From JAICWP01 sp035278025 (GTDB lineage: Bacteria; Acidobacteriota; Terriglobia; Terriglobales; Acidobacteriaceae), in assembly GCA_035278025.1 (NCBI GenBank), contig DATEJK010000047.1, positions 1-36,983 of the forward strand: a DNA stretch of 36,983 bases. Reading direction: 5' to 3'. Shown piece after piece: positions 17,415 to 27,276 of this stretch (position 1 is the first letter of the stretch; every line of letters begins with the position of its first letter). Both the position numbers and the translations under genes were made by a program. The notes beneath the pieces were generated by a model. That model was given only the letters and a program-made list of their open reading frames with translations. It searched no databases and was not told the origin of the DNA.

Positions 17415-17972
17415 ATGAGATTAGCTGCCAGGGGGTCCTCCCCTCTCCGTGGCGGCCTCCGGAGCCGGCAAGCCGGCGCGGAGCGCGGAACCACCATCGT
17501 CGAGGCAGCACTCGCGCTGCCCCTATTCTTTCTGCTGGTCCTGGGAATCATTTGGTTCGGACTGGCCTTTAGCTCTTACCAGGCCCTGGTTACCGCCGCC
17601 CGCGAGGGTGCCAGGTACGGGGTCGCCCCCCTGGCCAACGCCAATTACAATCTGCCCACCGCGAACGAAATTGCGCAGCGCTCCTGCAATTACCTGAAGA
17701 GTGGCGTTCTGGGCGGCCTGGCCCAGTGCAGCAATTACGGAGGCTCAACCCCGCCGGCCATTACAGGATGTGCGGATCCAACAATAAAAACGGCGGACAA
17801 TATCTACGTGGGTGTGGTTCCGGTTCCGTACACCATCGCCTATATCGGCAGCAATCAGACGGCAACGTTGAATCAGACTGACGTCGTAGTCGGCATCCGC
17901 AAAACTGTTCCCATCATGGGATTTACCCTGCATCTGACGACGTGCTCGGCGATGCGAAGCGAGAACAACTGA
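17415..17972 (+). CDS. TadE-like pseudopilin (first)
   Basis: A 185-residue protein with a basic, Gly/Arg-rich N-terminus of about 24 residues, then the TadE signature GTTIVEAALALPLFFLLVLG (conserved Glu in the hydrophobic stretch), then AAREGARYGV, another hallmark of TadE-like domains. The rest is a periplasmic domain with four or more Cys. ATG 17415 is chosen because AGGAG lies 8 nt upstream; an in-frame GTG at 17385 has no such site. The stop overlaps the next ATG by one base (TGATG), so the two TadE-like genes are co-translated. Expected to be a minor subunit of a Flp pilus processed by a prepilin peptidase. Confidence 0.85.
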   Translation: MRLAARGSSPLRGGLRSRQAGAERGTTIVEAALALPLFFLLVLGIIWFGLAFSSYQALVTAAREGARYGVAPLANANYNLPTANEIAQRSCNYLKSGVLGGLAQCSNYGGSTPPAITGCADPTIKTADNIYVGVVPVPYTIAYIGSNQTATLNQTDVVVGIRKTVPIMGFTLHLTTCSAMRSENN

Positions 17973-18493
17973 TGAAACACAATAAGGAAAAAGGCGCAGA
18001 AATCGCGGAGCTGGCGGTGGCCTTGCCGTTGCTCGTGTTTCTGGCTTTGGGGGCAATTGAAGGCGGTTCGATGTTGCGCGTGCACCAACTGCTCAATAAC
18101 GCGGCTCGCGAAGGTACACGGATGGCGATTACGCAGAACGTGGCCTATGCCGCGAATCGCGACACGGTCATCCAGCATGTCGTGTCAAATTACCTGACCA
18201 ACAATAACGCGTTGCCGGGCACTGGGACCTTCACCTTGGGTGAGTGCGCTACCTGGAACGCGGGCACCAACGTGACAACAAACTGGCCGTTTCAGCCGGG
18301 CGGCACACTGCCCGCGGCCGGCGCCATTACGGGCACTCTCACACTGGCCAGCGGCTCGACCGTTACCACTTCCATGGCGCAGGTGACCGTGACCTGCGCC
18401 TACAAGTTCTTTTTCCTGCCCACGCTGCCCGGCCTGCGCAGGCAACCAACGGTTACTTTGCAGGGCCAGACCACGATGATGGATCTGTTCTGA
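17972..18493 (+). CDS. TadE-like pseudopilin (second)
   Basis: A 173-residue protein beginning MKHNKEKGAEIAELAVALPL. It has the conserved Glu in the hydrophobic segment and NNAAREGTRMA after it, matching TadE. ATG 17972 overlaps the stop of the first tadE by one base. No separate Shine-Dalgarno sequence is obvious, which fits translational coupling. The C-terminal part is Thr-rich with two Cys. It probably pairs with the preceding TadE-like protein as minor pilins at the base or tip of a Flp pilus. Confidence 0.85.
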   Translation: MKHNKEKGAEIAELAVALPLLVFLALGAIEGGSMLRVHQLLNNAAREGTRMAITQNVAYAANRDTVIQHVVSNYLTNNNALPGTGTFTLGECATWNAGTNVTTNWPFQPGGTLPAAGAITGTLTLASGSTVTTSMAQVTVTCAYKFFFLPTLPGLRRQPTVTLQGQTTMMDLF

Positions 18494-18502
18494 GGAGAAT
18501 GT

Positions 18503-19678
18503 ATGAAGAAAGCGCAAAAGGGCAGCATCGTGGCTCTTACCGCCATCCTCATGGTTGCGCTGATAGCGATCCTGGGATTAGCGATTGATTTCGGCACGGT
18601 GTTCACCGCCCGGACCTTTCTTCAGCATGCCGCGGATGCCGGCGCTCTGGCCGGGGCGGACACCTATGCCCAGTACGACCCGGCCACCCAGACCATGGCT
18701 ACGGTGAATGCGCAAACGGCCGCCGAACAGAACAAGGTTTTAGGGCAGAGTTTGGTCGCCTCCAATGTGGCGGTAAGCTTTCCCGCAGCGCCTGCCGGAT
18801 TCTACCGGGTGCGGGTGGATGTGAATGCCACCGTGCCTACGTTCTTCCTCAGGATTCTGGGGCAGAAGTGGCGGCAGGTTCCCATCGGCGCGCACGCCAT
18901 AGGGGAAGCGGCGCCTGGCAGTGTGGGGGGTACGACCTGCCTGCGGCCGCTGTGGATCACCAAATCGGCGCTCTATGGCGGCTCTTGCACGAATCCCACG
19001 CCGAACGTGGGCGACTCAATTACATTGTGGCAGTCAACCGGAGGCGGAGGTGGAAACGGCAACGGCAACGGAAACGGCGGTGGAGGACTTTGCGTAAATT
19101 CGACCAATTGTGCTGCCTCACAATGGGGGCTGATTGACCCGGTCTCTATTGGCTATCCGGCCTCTGACCTTTCCTCCTGGATTTTGAGCTGCAACAGCGT
19201 GCAGATTACGTGCAACACACTGATGGGACCGAAAACTGGGGCCACAGTGGGGGATGTGGGGAGGGGGCAGCCACCTCCGGTACAGACCCTGATCGGGCAG
19301 CTGGGCGTCAACAACGACTGGACATGGCCCTCGCCGTATACGATTGGGCACTACTACTACGTCCCAGGAAACGCTTATTACAGTTCCAGTCCTTCTGTGG
19401 TCACGATGGCCATTTGGGACGACTGCTCCGCCCCTCCCACCGGCTATCCGCCAATTAATGGCAGCACCCAGAGCATACCTATTGCCGGTTTTGCGCAGAT
19501 ATTCATTGATTCGATAACGCTTAATGGGAGCAACAAATACGTTTCCGCCCAGTTCATCAGCATGACCAACTCCTGCACCGGAAATGGCAGCGGGAGTGGT
19601 CCGGGTTCGAATACGGCTTCCGGGCCGGGAGCGATTCCGGTGCGTTTGATTCACCCCGATACGAACGTGGCAAACTAA
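18503..19678 (+). CDS. TadG-like protein with Gly-Asn linker
   Basis: A 391-residue protein with the TadG-like N-terminal domain: a short basic start (MKKAQKGS), a hydrophobic helix (IVALTAILMVALIAILGLAI), then DFGTVFTARTFLQHAADAGAL, the A-A-D-A-A/G-A-L pattern typical of TadG and related pilus-assembly proteins. GAGGAG lies 5 nt before ATG 18503 and the gene follows the second tadE by 9 bp. Residues of about 180-195 form a Gly/Asn linker encoded by GGCAAC-type hexamers. The C-terminal domain is rich in Cys, Ser, Asn and aromatic residues and was not recognised; no von Willebrand A motif (DxSxS) was seen. Expected to sit in the inner membrane facing the periplasm. Confidence 0.85.
   Translation: MKKAQKGSIVALTAILMVALIAILGLAIDFGTVFTARTFLQHAADAGALAGADTYAQYDPATQTMATVNAQTAAEQNKVLGQSLVASNVAVSFPAAPAGFYRVRVDVNATVPTFFLRILGQKWRQVPIGAHAIGEAAPGSVGGTTCLRPLWITKSALYGGSCTNPTPNVGDSITLWQSTGGGGGNGNGNGNGGGGLCVNSTNCAASQWGLIDPVSIGYPASDLSSWILSCNSVQITCNTLMGPKTGATVGDVGRGQPPPVQTLIGQLGVNNDWTWPSPYTIGHYYYVPGNAYYSSSPSVVTMAIWDDCSAPPTGYPPINGSTQSIPIAGFAQIFIDSITLNGSNKYVSAQFISMTNSCTGNGSGSGPGSNTASGPGAIPVRLIHPDTNVAN
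19054..19083 (+). repeat. In-frame hexamer repeat (GGNAAC) coding a Gly-Asn linker
   Basis: Four to five consecutive GGAAAC/GGCAAC units inside the TadG-like gene. Gain or loss of units keeps frame, so linker length can vary. Confidence 0.6.
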
Positions 19679-19702
19679 GGGCTGGTAAGACCTCTCCTCG
19701 AA

Positions 19703-19721
19703 GGTAGCCGCAAAGGCTACC
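19703..19721. terminator. Hairpin between the tad group and nuoN
   Basis: GGTAGCC (19703-19709), loop GCAAA, GGCTACC (19715-19721). It overlaps the nuoN stop codon and lies 25 bp after the TadG-like stop, so it could serve both convergent units. No clear T-tract. Confidence 0.45.
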
Positions 19722-21177
19722 GCAGCAAGCTTTGCGCGGAGCGGGTGGCGAACTCCAGGACCCGCCCGGGCAGGATCCCCAGATAAATCACAGCGGCTGC
19801 GCTGCACAACAGAGTAGCGGTCACCCCAACGGGCACGCGCATGACGGGAGTCTCCTGGGTGGCATCGCGCATGTACATGGCGACGATCACGCGCAGGTAG
19901 TAGTAAGCGCCGATGGCGCTGTTGACCACCGCAATGATGGTCAGCCAAACCAGATTGGCCTTCAGCGCGGCGCTGAAGACATAGAACTTGGCGAAGAAGC
20001 CGGCGGTAGCCGGAATCCCAATCAGCGAAATCAGGAAGATGGTGAGCGTCATGGCCAGCAGGGGGGAGCGGCGGCCCAGGCCGGTGTAGTCGTCGAGGGT
20101 GACGTAGCGCTCGCCCGCGTTGGCGAAGTGGCTCACCACGATGAAAGCGCCAAGGTTCATAGCCGTGTAGGAAACGGCATAAAACATGGCGGCTGAAATG
20201 CCGGCTTCGGGCGCGGCCGCAAAGGCCACCAGCAGATATCCGGCGTGGGCAATGGCGGAGTAAGCCAGCATACGCTTCACGTTGTTCTGCACCAGCGCGC
20301 CCAGATTGCCCAGGGTCATGGAAACCGCCGCCGAGCCCCACACCCACCAAAACCACACCGGACGCGAGTGCACGAGCAGCGACGGTCCTTCGGTGACGAA
20401 CAGAATCCGCAGGAGCACGGCGAAAACCGCCATCTTGGGAGCGGTGGACATGAAGGCCACTACCGGTGAGGGCGCGCCTTCGTAAACGTCGGGCGTCCAG
20501 ACGTGGAAGGGGGCGGAGGCGATCTTGAAGCCCAGGCCCACGAATATCAGGGCGAAAGCCACGTAGGCCATGAGGGGCGCGCCATTTAGACGCAGGGCGC
20601 CGGCGATCTGGGGAATGTCAGTGGAGCCGGTGGCGCCGAACATCATGGCGATGCCGTAGAGAAAGAATGCGGTGGCGAACGAGCCCAGCAGGAAATATTT
20701 CAGCGAGGACTCCACGCTACCCGCGTCGCGGCGGCGGAACCCCGAGAGAATGTAGGTGGAGATGGAAGAGATTTCGAGCGCAATGAAAATCAGCACCAGT
20801 TCCACGGCCGAAGACATCAGGGCCATGCCCACCGTGCCAAAAAGGATGAGTCCAAAATATTCGCCGGCGCGGATTTCCTGCACCCGCAGGTACTCGAACG
20901 AGGCCATGATGACCAGGGCGGCGGCAATAGTGACCAGCAGGTGGAAGAAGATGCTGAAGTTGTCAACGATAACGAAATTCCAGAAGGCGGGCCCGGCATA
21001 GCGCATCTGGTAGATGCTGGCGGCTACCGCGCCCAGCGCTCCGACCAGGGCGATGATGCCCAGCGGCTTCACGTTGCGGTGTTCCGGCAGCAACGGGTCC
21101 ACGAACATCACGATTAGCCCGAAGAGGCTGAGCACGATTTCCGGCAGGATGCGGATGTAGTCGGCGGTGGTCAGCAT
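19717..21177 (-). CDS. nuoN: NADH-quinone oxidoreductase subunit N
   Basis: A 486-residue antiporter-like proton-pumping subunit of complex I with about fourteen helices. It has the family motifs including the lysine in helix 7-8 region (SSLKYFLLGSFATAFFLYG), ASAPFHVWTPDVYEGAP, KRMLAYSAIAHAGYL and GIPATAGFFAKFYVF. ATG 21177 overlaps the nuoM stop by one base (TGATG). It is the last gene of the leftward nuo cluster; a hairpin covers its stop codon. Confidence 0.95.
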   Translation of the reverse strand: MLTTADYIRILPEIVLSLFGLIVMFVDPLLPEHRNVKPLGIIALVGALGAVAASIYQMRYAGPAFWNFVIVDNFSIFFHLLVTIAAALVIMASFEYLRVQEIRAGEYFGLILFGTVGMALMSSAVELVLIFIALEISSISTYILSGFRRRDAGSVESSLKYFLLGSFATAFFLYGIAMMFGATGSTDIPQIAGALRLNGAPLMAYVAFALIFVGLGFKIASAPFHVWTPDVYEGAPSPVVAFMSTAPKMAVFAVLLRILFVTEGPSLLVHSRPVWFWWVWGSAAVSMTLGNLGALVQNNVKRMLAYSAIAHAGYLLVAFAAAPEAGISAAMFYAVSYTAMNLGAFIVVSHFANAGERYVTLDDYTGLGRRSPLLAMTLTIFLISLIGIPATAGFFAKFYVFSAALKANLVWLTIIAVVNSAIGAYYYLRVIVAMYMRDATQETPVMRVPVGVTATLLCSAAAVIYLGILPGRVLEFATRSAQSLLR

Positions 21178-22690
21178 CAGCGCACCACCTGGGCCGTGGT
21201 CTGGGCCAGCGGCATGAGCACGCTGTGCACCGCCGGATCAATGAAGCTGAGCCAGAGCACCGGCGCCACGCCCATGGCCAGGGCTGCAATTGACGCCGGC
21301 CATAGCGCGGTGCGCTCGCGCGCGCTCAGGTCAGGCAGAGTGTTGTTGATCGTATGTTTTACCTTGCCAAAGAAGACGCGCTGATACATCCAGAGCAGGT
21401 AGCAGGCGCTCCAGATCACGCCCGAGGCGGCCAGGATACCCCAGATCATCTTGGCCTGGAAGGCGCCGCTGAGGACAAGGAATTCGCCGACAAATCCGTT
21501 GAGCAAGGGCAATCCCACCGAAGAAAGGGTTATGAAAAGAAAGAAAGCGGCGAAAATGGGCATAGGCGTGGCCAGCCCGCCAAATTCCTTGATGTCGAAA
21601 GTGTGGCGCCGCTCATAAATAATGCCCGCCAGCATAAAGAGCGCGCCGGTGGAGACGCCGTGGTTCAGCATCTGGTAAACGGCGCCGTCCACCCCCAACT
21701 GGGTGAAGCTGAAGATGCCCAGCACCACGAACCCCAAGTGGCTGACCGAGGAGTAGGCGATCAGTTTTTTGAGGTTGGGCTGCACCAGTGCGACCAGCGC
21801 ACCATAAATGATGCCGACGATGGCCAGCACCATAATCCAGGACTGGTTCTGGCGGGCCTGGTCAGGGAAGAGTCCCAGATTGAAGCGCAGCAAGCCGTAG
21901 GTGCCCATTTTCAGCAGCACGCCGGCCAGCATGACGGAACCGGCGGTGGGTGCTTCAAAGTGGGCGTCAGGCAACCAGGTGTGCAGGGGGAAGATGGGCA
22001 CCTTTACCGCGAAGGCGACAAAGAATCCCAGGAACAGCCAGCCCAGGGCGTGGCCGCTGATGCCGAAGCTGGCGCCGTCGCGCACCGCGTTCTGAATGGT
22101 GACGTAATCGAAGCTGCCGGTCTTGGCGTACAGGAAGATGATGGAGGCCAGCATGAAGGCGGAGGCGATCATGGTGAAGAGGAAGAACTTCACCGCCGCG
22201 TACACGCGCCGCTCGTGGCCGTACATGCCGATGATGAGCGCCATCGGGATGAGTGTGAATTCCCAGAAAAAGTAGAAGAGGAAAAGGTCGAGGGCAACGA
22301 ACACGCCGAGCAGCGCTGTCTCCAGGATGAGCATGAGGATGAAAAATTCCTTCACCCGCTCATGCACGGACTTCCAGGAGATGAGCACGCACAAAGGCGT
22401 GAGGAAAGTGGTGAGCACCACCAGCCACATGGAAATGCCGTCCACGCCCAGGTGGTAGTGAATGTTGGGGGTGGGAATCCAGGGAACATTGATTTCGAAC
22501 TGGAAACCGGCCTGGTTGCGCGCGAAATAAGTGGGAAGGTGCAGCGAGAGAGCGAAGGTGATGAGCGAAACCAGCAGAGCAAACCACTTGATGTCGCGCT
22601 CGCGCCGGGGAAAGAGCAGCAACAGCGCCGCTCCCGCCAGCGGGATAAAGGTGACCAGCGTAAGAATCCACGTATTCCAGGCGGAGCCGC

Positions 22691-22694
<4 letters not shown>
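21177..22694 (-). CDS. nuoM: NADH-quinone oxidoreductase subunit M
   Basis: A 505-residue antiporter-like proton-pumping subunit of complex I. Readable family motifs include YHLGVDGISMWLVVLTTFLT, FYFFWEFTLIPM with the conserved Glu in helix 5, FPLHTWLPDAHFEAPT, LKKLIAYSSVSHLGFVVLG and LNGFVGEFLVLSG. Length is normal. ATG 22694 overlaps the nuoL stop by 4 nt, and its stop overlaps the nuoN start, so L-M-N are translationally coupled. Confidence 0.96.
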
Positions 22695-24981
<2,287 letters not shown>

Positions 24982-24985
<4 letters not shown>

Positions 24986-25284
24986 AGTTTGAGCAGGTTC
25001 ACCTGGTCCACGTTCAGAGTCTCGCGCGTGCGGTAGACGGCAATGATGATGGCCAGGCCGACGGCGGCTTCAGCCGCAGCCACCACCATGACGAAGAAGA
25101 CGAACACCTGGCCGCTGAGCACCTGCCAGTGGGCGGCAAAGGCGACGAAAGAGAGATTCACCGCGTTGAGCATGAGCTCAATGGACATGAAGATGGTGAT
25201 GATGTTGCGCTTGATGAGAAATCCGGTTACCCCGCAGGCGAACAGGATGGCGCTCAGCACCAGGTAGTAATGCAAGGGAACCAT
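24982..25284 (-). CDS. nuoK: NADH-quinone oxidoreductase subunit K
   Basis: A 100-residue membrane subunit of complex I with three helices. It carries the expected acidic residues of the proton path (SIELMLNAVNLSF, with Glu in helix 2, and VAAAEAAVGLAIIIAVYR with Glu in helix 3). ATG 25284 overlaps the nuoJ stop by one base, and its stop overlaps nuoL by 4 nt. Confidence 0.96.
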
Positions 25285-25886
25285 CAGCCGGACCTCCTGG
25301 CGGTTGCGGATTCTTCCTGCGGCGCGGCTTCTGTTCCGGCAGCTACCTTGAGCGCGTGACGTTCCGCTTCCGGCTGCGGCTTGGAAAAACGCGAGCGTAC
25401 CGGCGATGCCAGCACCACCGCTCCCATGATGGCGATGAGCACCAGCACGGAAGTGACCTCGAAGGGCAGCAGAAAATTATGAAAGAGCAGCCAGCCAATA
25501 GCCTTGGGCGGCCCGTACATGGCGCCGACTTTTACGGAGCCAACGTTGGGGGCGCGCACCAGCACCCAGGCCACCAGCAGGCCGATGGCGAGCATAGCCG
25601 GAAAGCCGAAAATCATGGCCACCTTGCTGCCCTTGGTGCGCTCTTCCACGCCCGCGTTGAGCAGCATAATGACGAAAACGAACAGCACCATGATGGCGCC
25701 GGCATAGATGATGACCTGGATGGCGGCCACAAATTCGGCGCCCAGCAGCAGATATTCGACCGCCAGCGAGCCCATGACCACTATCAGGGAGAGCGCGCTG
25801 CTGATGGGATGGCGCTGGATGAGCAGGTTCAGGGCCCCCGCCACCGCGATAACGGCAAAAACCGAAAATAGGACTAAGTGAAGCAT
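25284..25886 (-). CDS. nuoJ: NADH-quinone oxidoreductase subunit J
   Basis: A 200-residue membrane subunit of complex I with five helices. LLGAEFVAAIQVIIYAGAIM matches the conserved helix 3 (with the pi-bulge region) of NuoJ. The last 40 residues are hydrophilic. ATG 25886 has no clear Shine-Dalgarno sequence and follows a 252-bp repeat-rich gap where nuoI would normally lie. The stop overlaps nuoK by one base. Confidence 0.95.
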   Translation of the reverse strand: MLHLVLFSVFAVIAVAGALNLLIQRHPISSALSLIVVMGSLAVEYLLLGAEFVAAIQVIIYAGAIMVLFVFVIMLLNAGVEERTKGSKVAMIFGFPAMLAIGLLVAWVLVRAPNVGSVKVGAMYGPPKAIGWLLFHNFLLPFEVTSVLVLIAIMGAVVLASPVRSRFSKPQPEAERHALKVAAGTEAAPQEESATARRSG

Positions 25887-26038
25887 CTTGAAATGCAGCT
25901 TCTAGCTACTGGCTCCTTAGTTTCTAGCTGGCTGGCCGTCCGCCTTCGGCCGTTGGCTCTTGGCCTTTAGCTTTTGGCAAAACCAGCTACTAACTACCAA
26001 CTACCTTGATGCCTGAGAGCTGACTACTGAGCTCGGAG

Positions 26039-26054
26039 ACGTTGCAAGCAACGT
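26039..26054. repeat. Near-perfect 16-bp palindrome
   Basis: ACGTTGC, AA, GCAACGT. The two-base centre makes a stable RNA hairpin unlikely; a dimeric protein binding site is possible. No function known. Confidence 0.3.
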
Positions 26055-26106
26055 ATCTACCGCTAATTTGCCTGACTCCCATCTCCTGCTGCCACAATTC
26101 GGGTTT

Positions 26107-26133
26107 CCAATTACTCAATTACCCGATTACCCA
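26107..26133. repeat. Octamer tandem array just after nuoH
   Basis: Units CCAATTAC, TCAATTAC, CCGATTAC, ending CCA. It is the same family as the arrays at 29656-29770, 31646-31682 and 32074-32106, and lies 5 bp beyond the nuoH stop codon. Confidence 0.75.
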
Positions 26134-26138
26134 ACCCA

Positions 26139-27176
26139 CTATGCCCTTAGCGCCACCACCAACCCCGTAATCACCAGGTTTGCTACGGCGAGGGGCAGCA
26201 GCACCTTCCAGCCAAATTTCATGAGCTGGTCGTAACGGAAGCGGGGCAGGGTGCCGCGAATCCAGATGTACAGGAAGATAAACGCGAACACCCGCAAGGC
26301 AAACCAGAACACGGGCAGAATTTCCTGCAGCCAGGTGGGACCGAACAGCGGGCCATGCCAGCCGCCCAGAAACAGCAGCGAAGCCAGGCAAGCCACGGTA
26401 AACATGTTGGCGTACTCCGCCATAAAGAACATGGCAAACTTCATGGCGCTGTATTCGGTGTGGTAGCCGGCCACCAGTTCAGTTTCCGCTTCCGGCAGGT
26501 CGAAGGGAATGCGGTTGGTTTCCGCGAAGGCCGCCATCAGGTAGATGAAGAAGGCGACGAACTGACCCTGGAAGAAATTCCATTTTGGCAGCCAGCCCCA
26601 CCAGGTTCCCGCCTGGGCATCCACGATGCCGCGCAGGCTGAAAGTACCCGAAAGAATGAGCACGCCCACCAGGGAGAGGCCAAGCGCGACTTCATAGCTA
26701 ACCATCTGCGCGGAGGCGCGCAGGCCGCCCAGCAGGGAATACTTGCTGTTGGAAGCCCAGCCGGCAAGGGCAATGCCGTAAACCCCGATGGATGTAATGC
26801 CCAAAATAACGAGCAGGCCGATGTTCAGGTCGGTGATCTGTAGCGGTGTATGGATGTTGCCTATCGTCACCCAGCCGCCGATGGGAATGACCGCCATGGA
26901 GGTCACGGCAAAGATCATGGCAATCATGGGCGCCGCGATGTATAGCGGCTTGTAAACATGCGGCGGTGTGATGTCTTCCTTGAACAGAAACTTGGCGCCG
27001 TCGGCCAGGGGCTGCAGCAGGCCGAAAGGTCCTACGCGGGTAGGCCCCCAGCGGTTCTGGATGCGTCCCACCAGCTTGCGCTCCAGCCATACCGTGTACG
27101 CCACGCCCGTGAGCAACACAACGAGCGCGATAACGATTTTGACAATCGAAACGATGACGAAGGTGGTGAGAGTCAA
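26139..27176 (-). CDS. nuoH: NADH-quinone oxidoreductase subunit H
   Basis: A 345-residue membrane subunit of complex I that forms the quinone channel with NuoB and NuoD. Conserved stretches include ERKLVGRIQNRWGPTRVGP, LLQPLADGAKFLFKEDI, AETNRIPFDLPEAETELVAG, YHTEYSAMKFAMFFMAEYAN and RYDQLMKFGWKVLLPLA. The start is probably TTG 27176 with AAGGA 8 nt upstream, as no ATG or GTG fits before the first helix. It is separated from nuoG by a 100-bp heptamer-repeat gap and is followed by a repeat region where nuoI is missing. Confidence 0.95.
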   Translation of the reverse strand: MTLTTFVIVSIVKIVIALVVLLTGVAYTVWLERKLVGRIQNRWGPTRVGPFGLLQPLADGAKFLFKEDITPPHVYKPLYIAAPMIAMIFAVTSMAVIPIGGWVTIGNIHTPLQITDLNIGLLVILGITSIGVYGIALAGWASNSKYSLLGGLRASAQMVSYEVALGLSLVGVLILSGTFSLRGIVDAQAGTWWGWLPKWNFFQGQFVAFFIYLMAAFAETNRIPFDLPEAETELVAGYHTEYSAMKFAMFFMAEYANMFTVACLASLLFLGGWHGPLFGPTWLQEILPVFWFALRVFAFIFLYIWIRGTLPRFRYDQLMKFGWKVLLPLAVANLVITGLVVALRA

Positions 27177-27203
27177 GAATGCGTTCCTTAAGGTTTCACA
27201 ACT

Positions 27204-27274
27204 AAAGGTTCGAGTTCAAGGTTCGTGCGTCAAAAGTTGGTCCCCGGAAACTTGAAACTGGAAACTCGAAACTG
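27204..27274. repeat. Heptamer arrays in inverted arrangement between nuoG and nuoH
   Basis: Four GAAACTN heptamers occupy 27247-27274. Upstream, GGTTCGA-, GTTCAAG- and GTTCGTG-type units occupy about 27207-27227. TTCGAGTT (27209-27216) and AACTCGAA (27263-27270) are perfect complements, so the block can fold on itself. It ends 2 bp before the nuoG stop. Confidence 0.65.
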
Positions 27275-27276
27275 GG

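Larger units (their letters stand above)
25887..26138. repeat. Repeat-rich gap between nuoH and nuoJ, in the place of nuoI
   Basis: 252 bp with no coding remnant of nuoI: no pair of C-x2-C-x2-C-x3-CP motifs in any frame. It holds degenerate 7-8-bp units (CTAGCTRC, TTGGCTCT, CTACCAA) including TAGCTGG at 25925-25931 against CCAGCTA at 25983-25989, a near-palindrome ACGTTGC-AA-GCAACGT (26039-26054), and an octamer array at 26107-26133. Confidence 0.6.

Noticed and set aside
25887..26138. Remnant of nuoI in the nuoH-nuoJ gap
   Set aside because: No ferredoxin-type Cys motifs can be read in any frame; the sequence is repeat-like.
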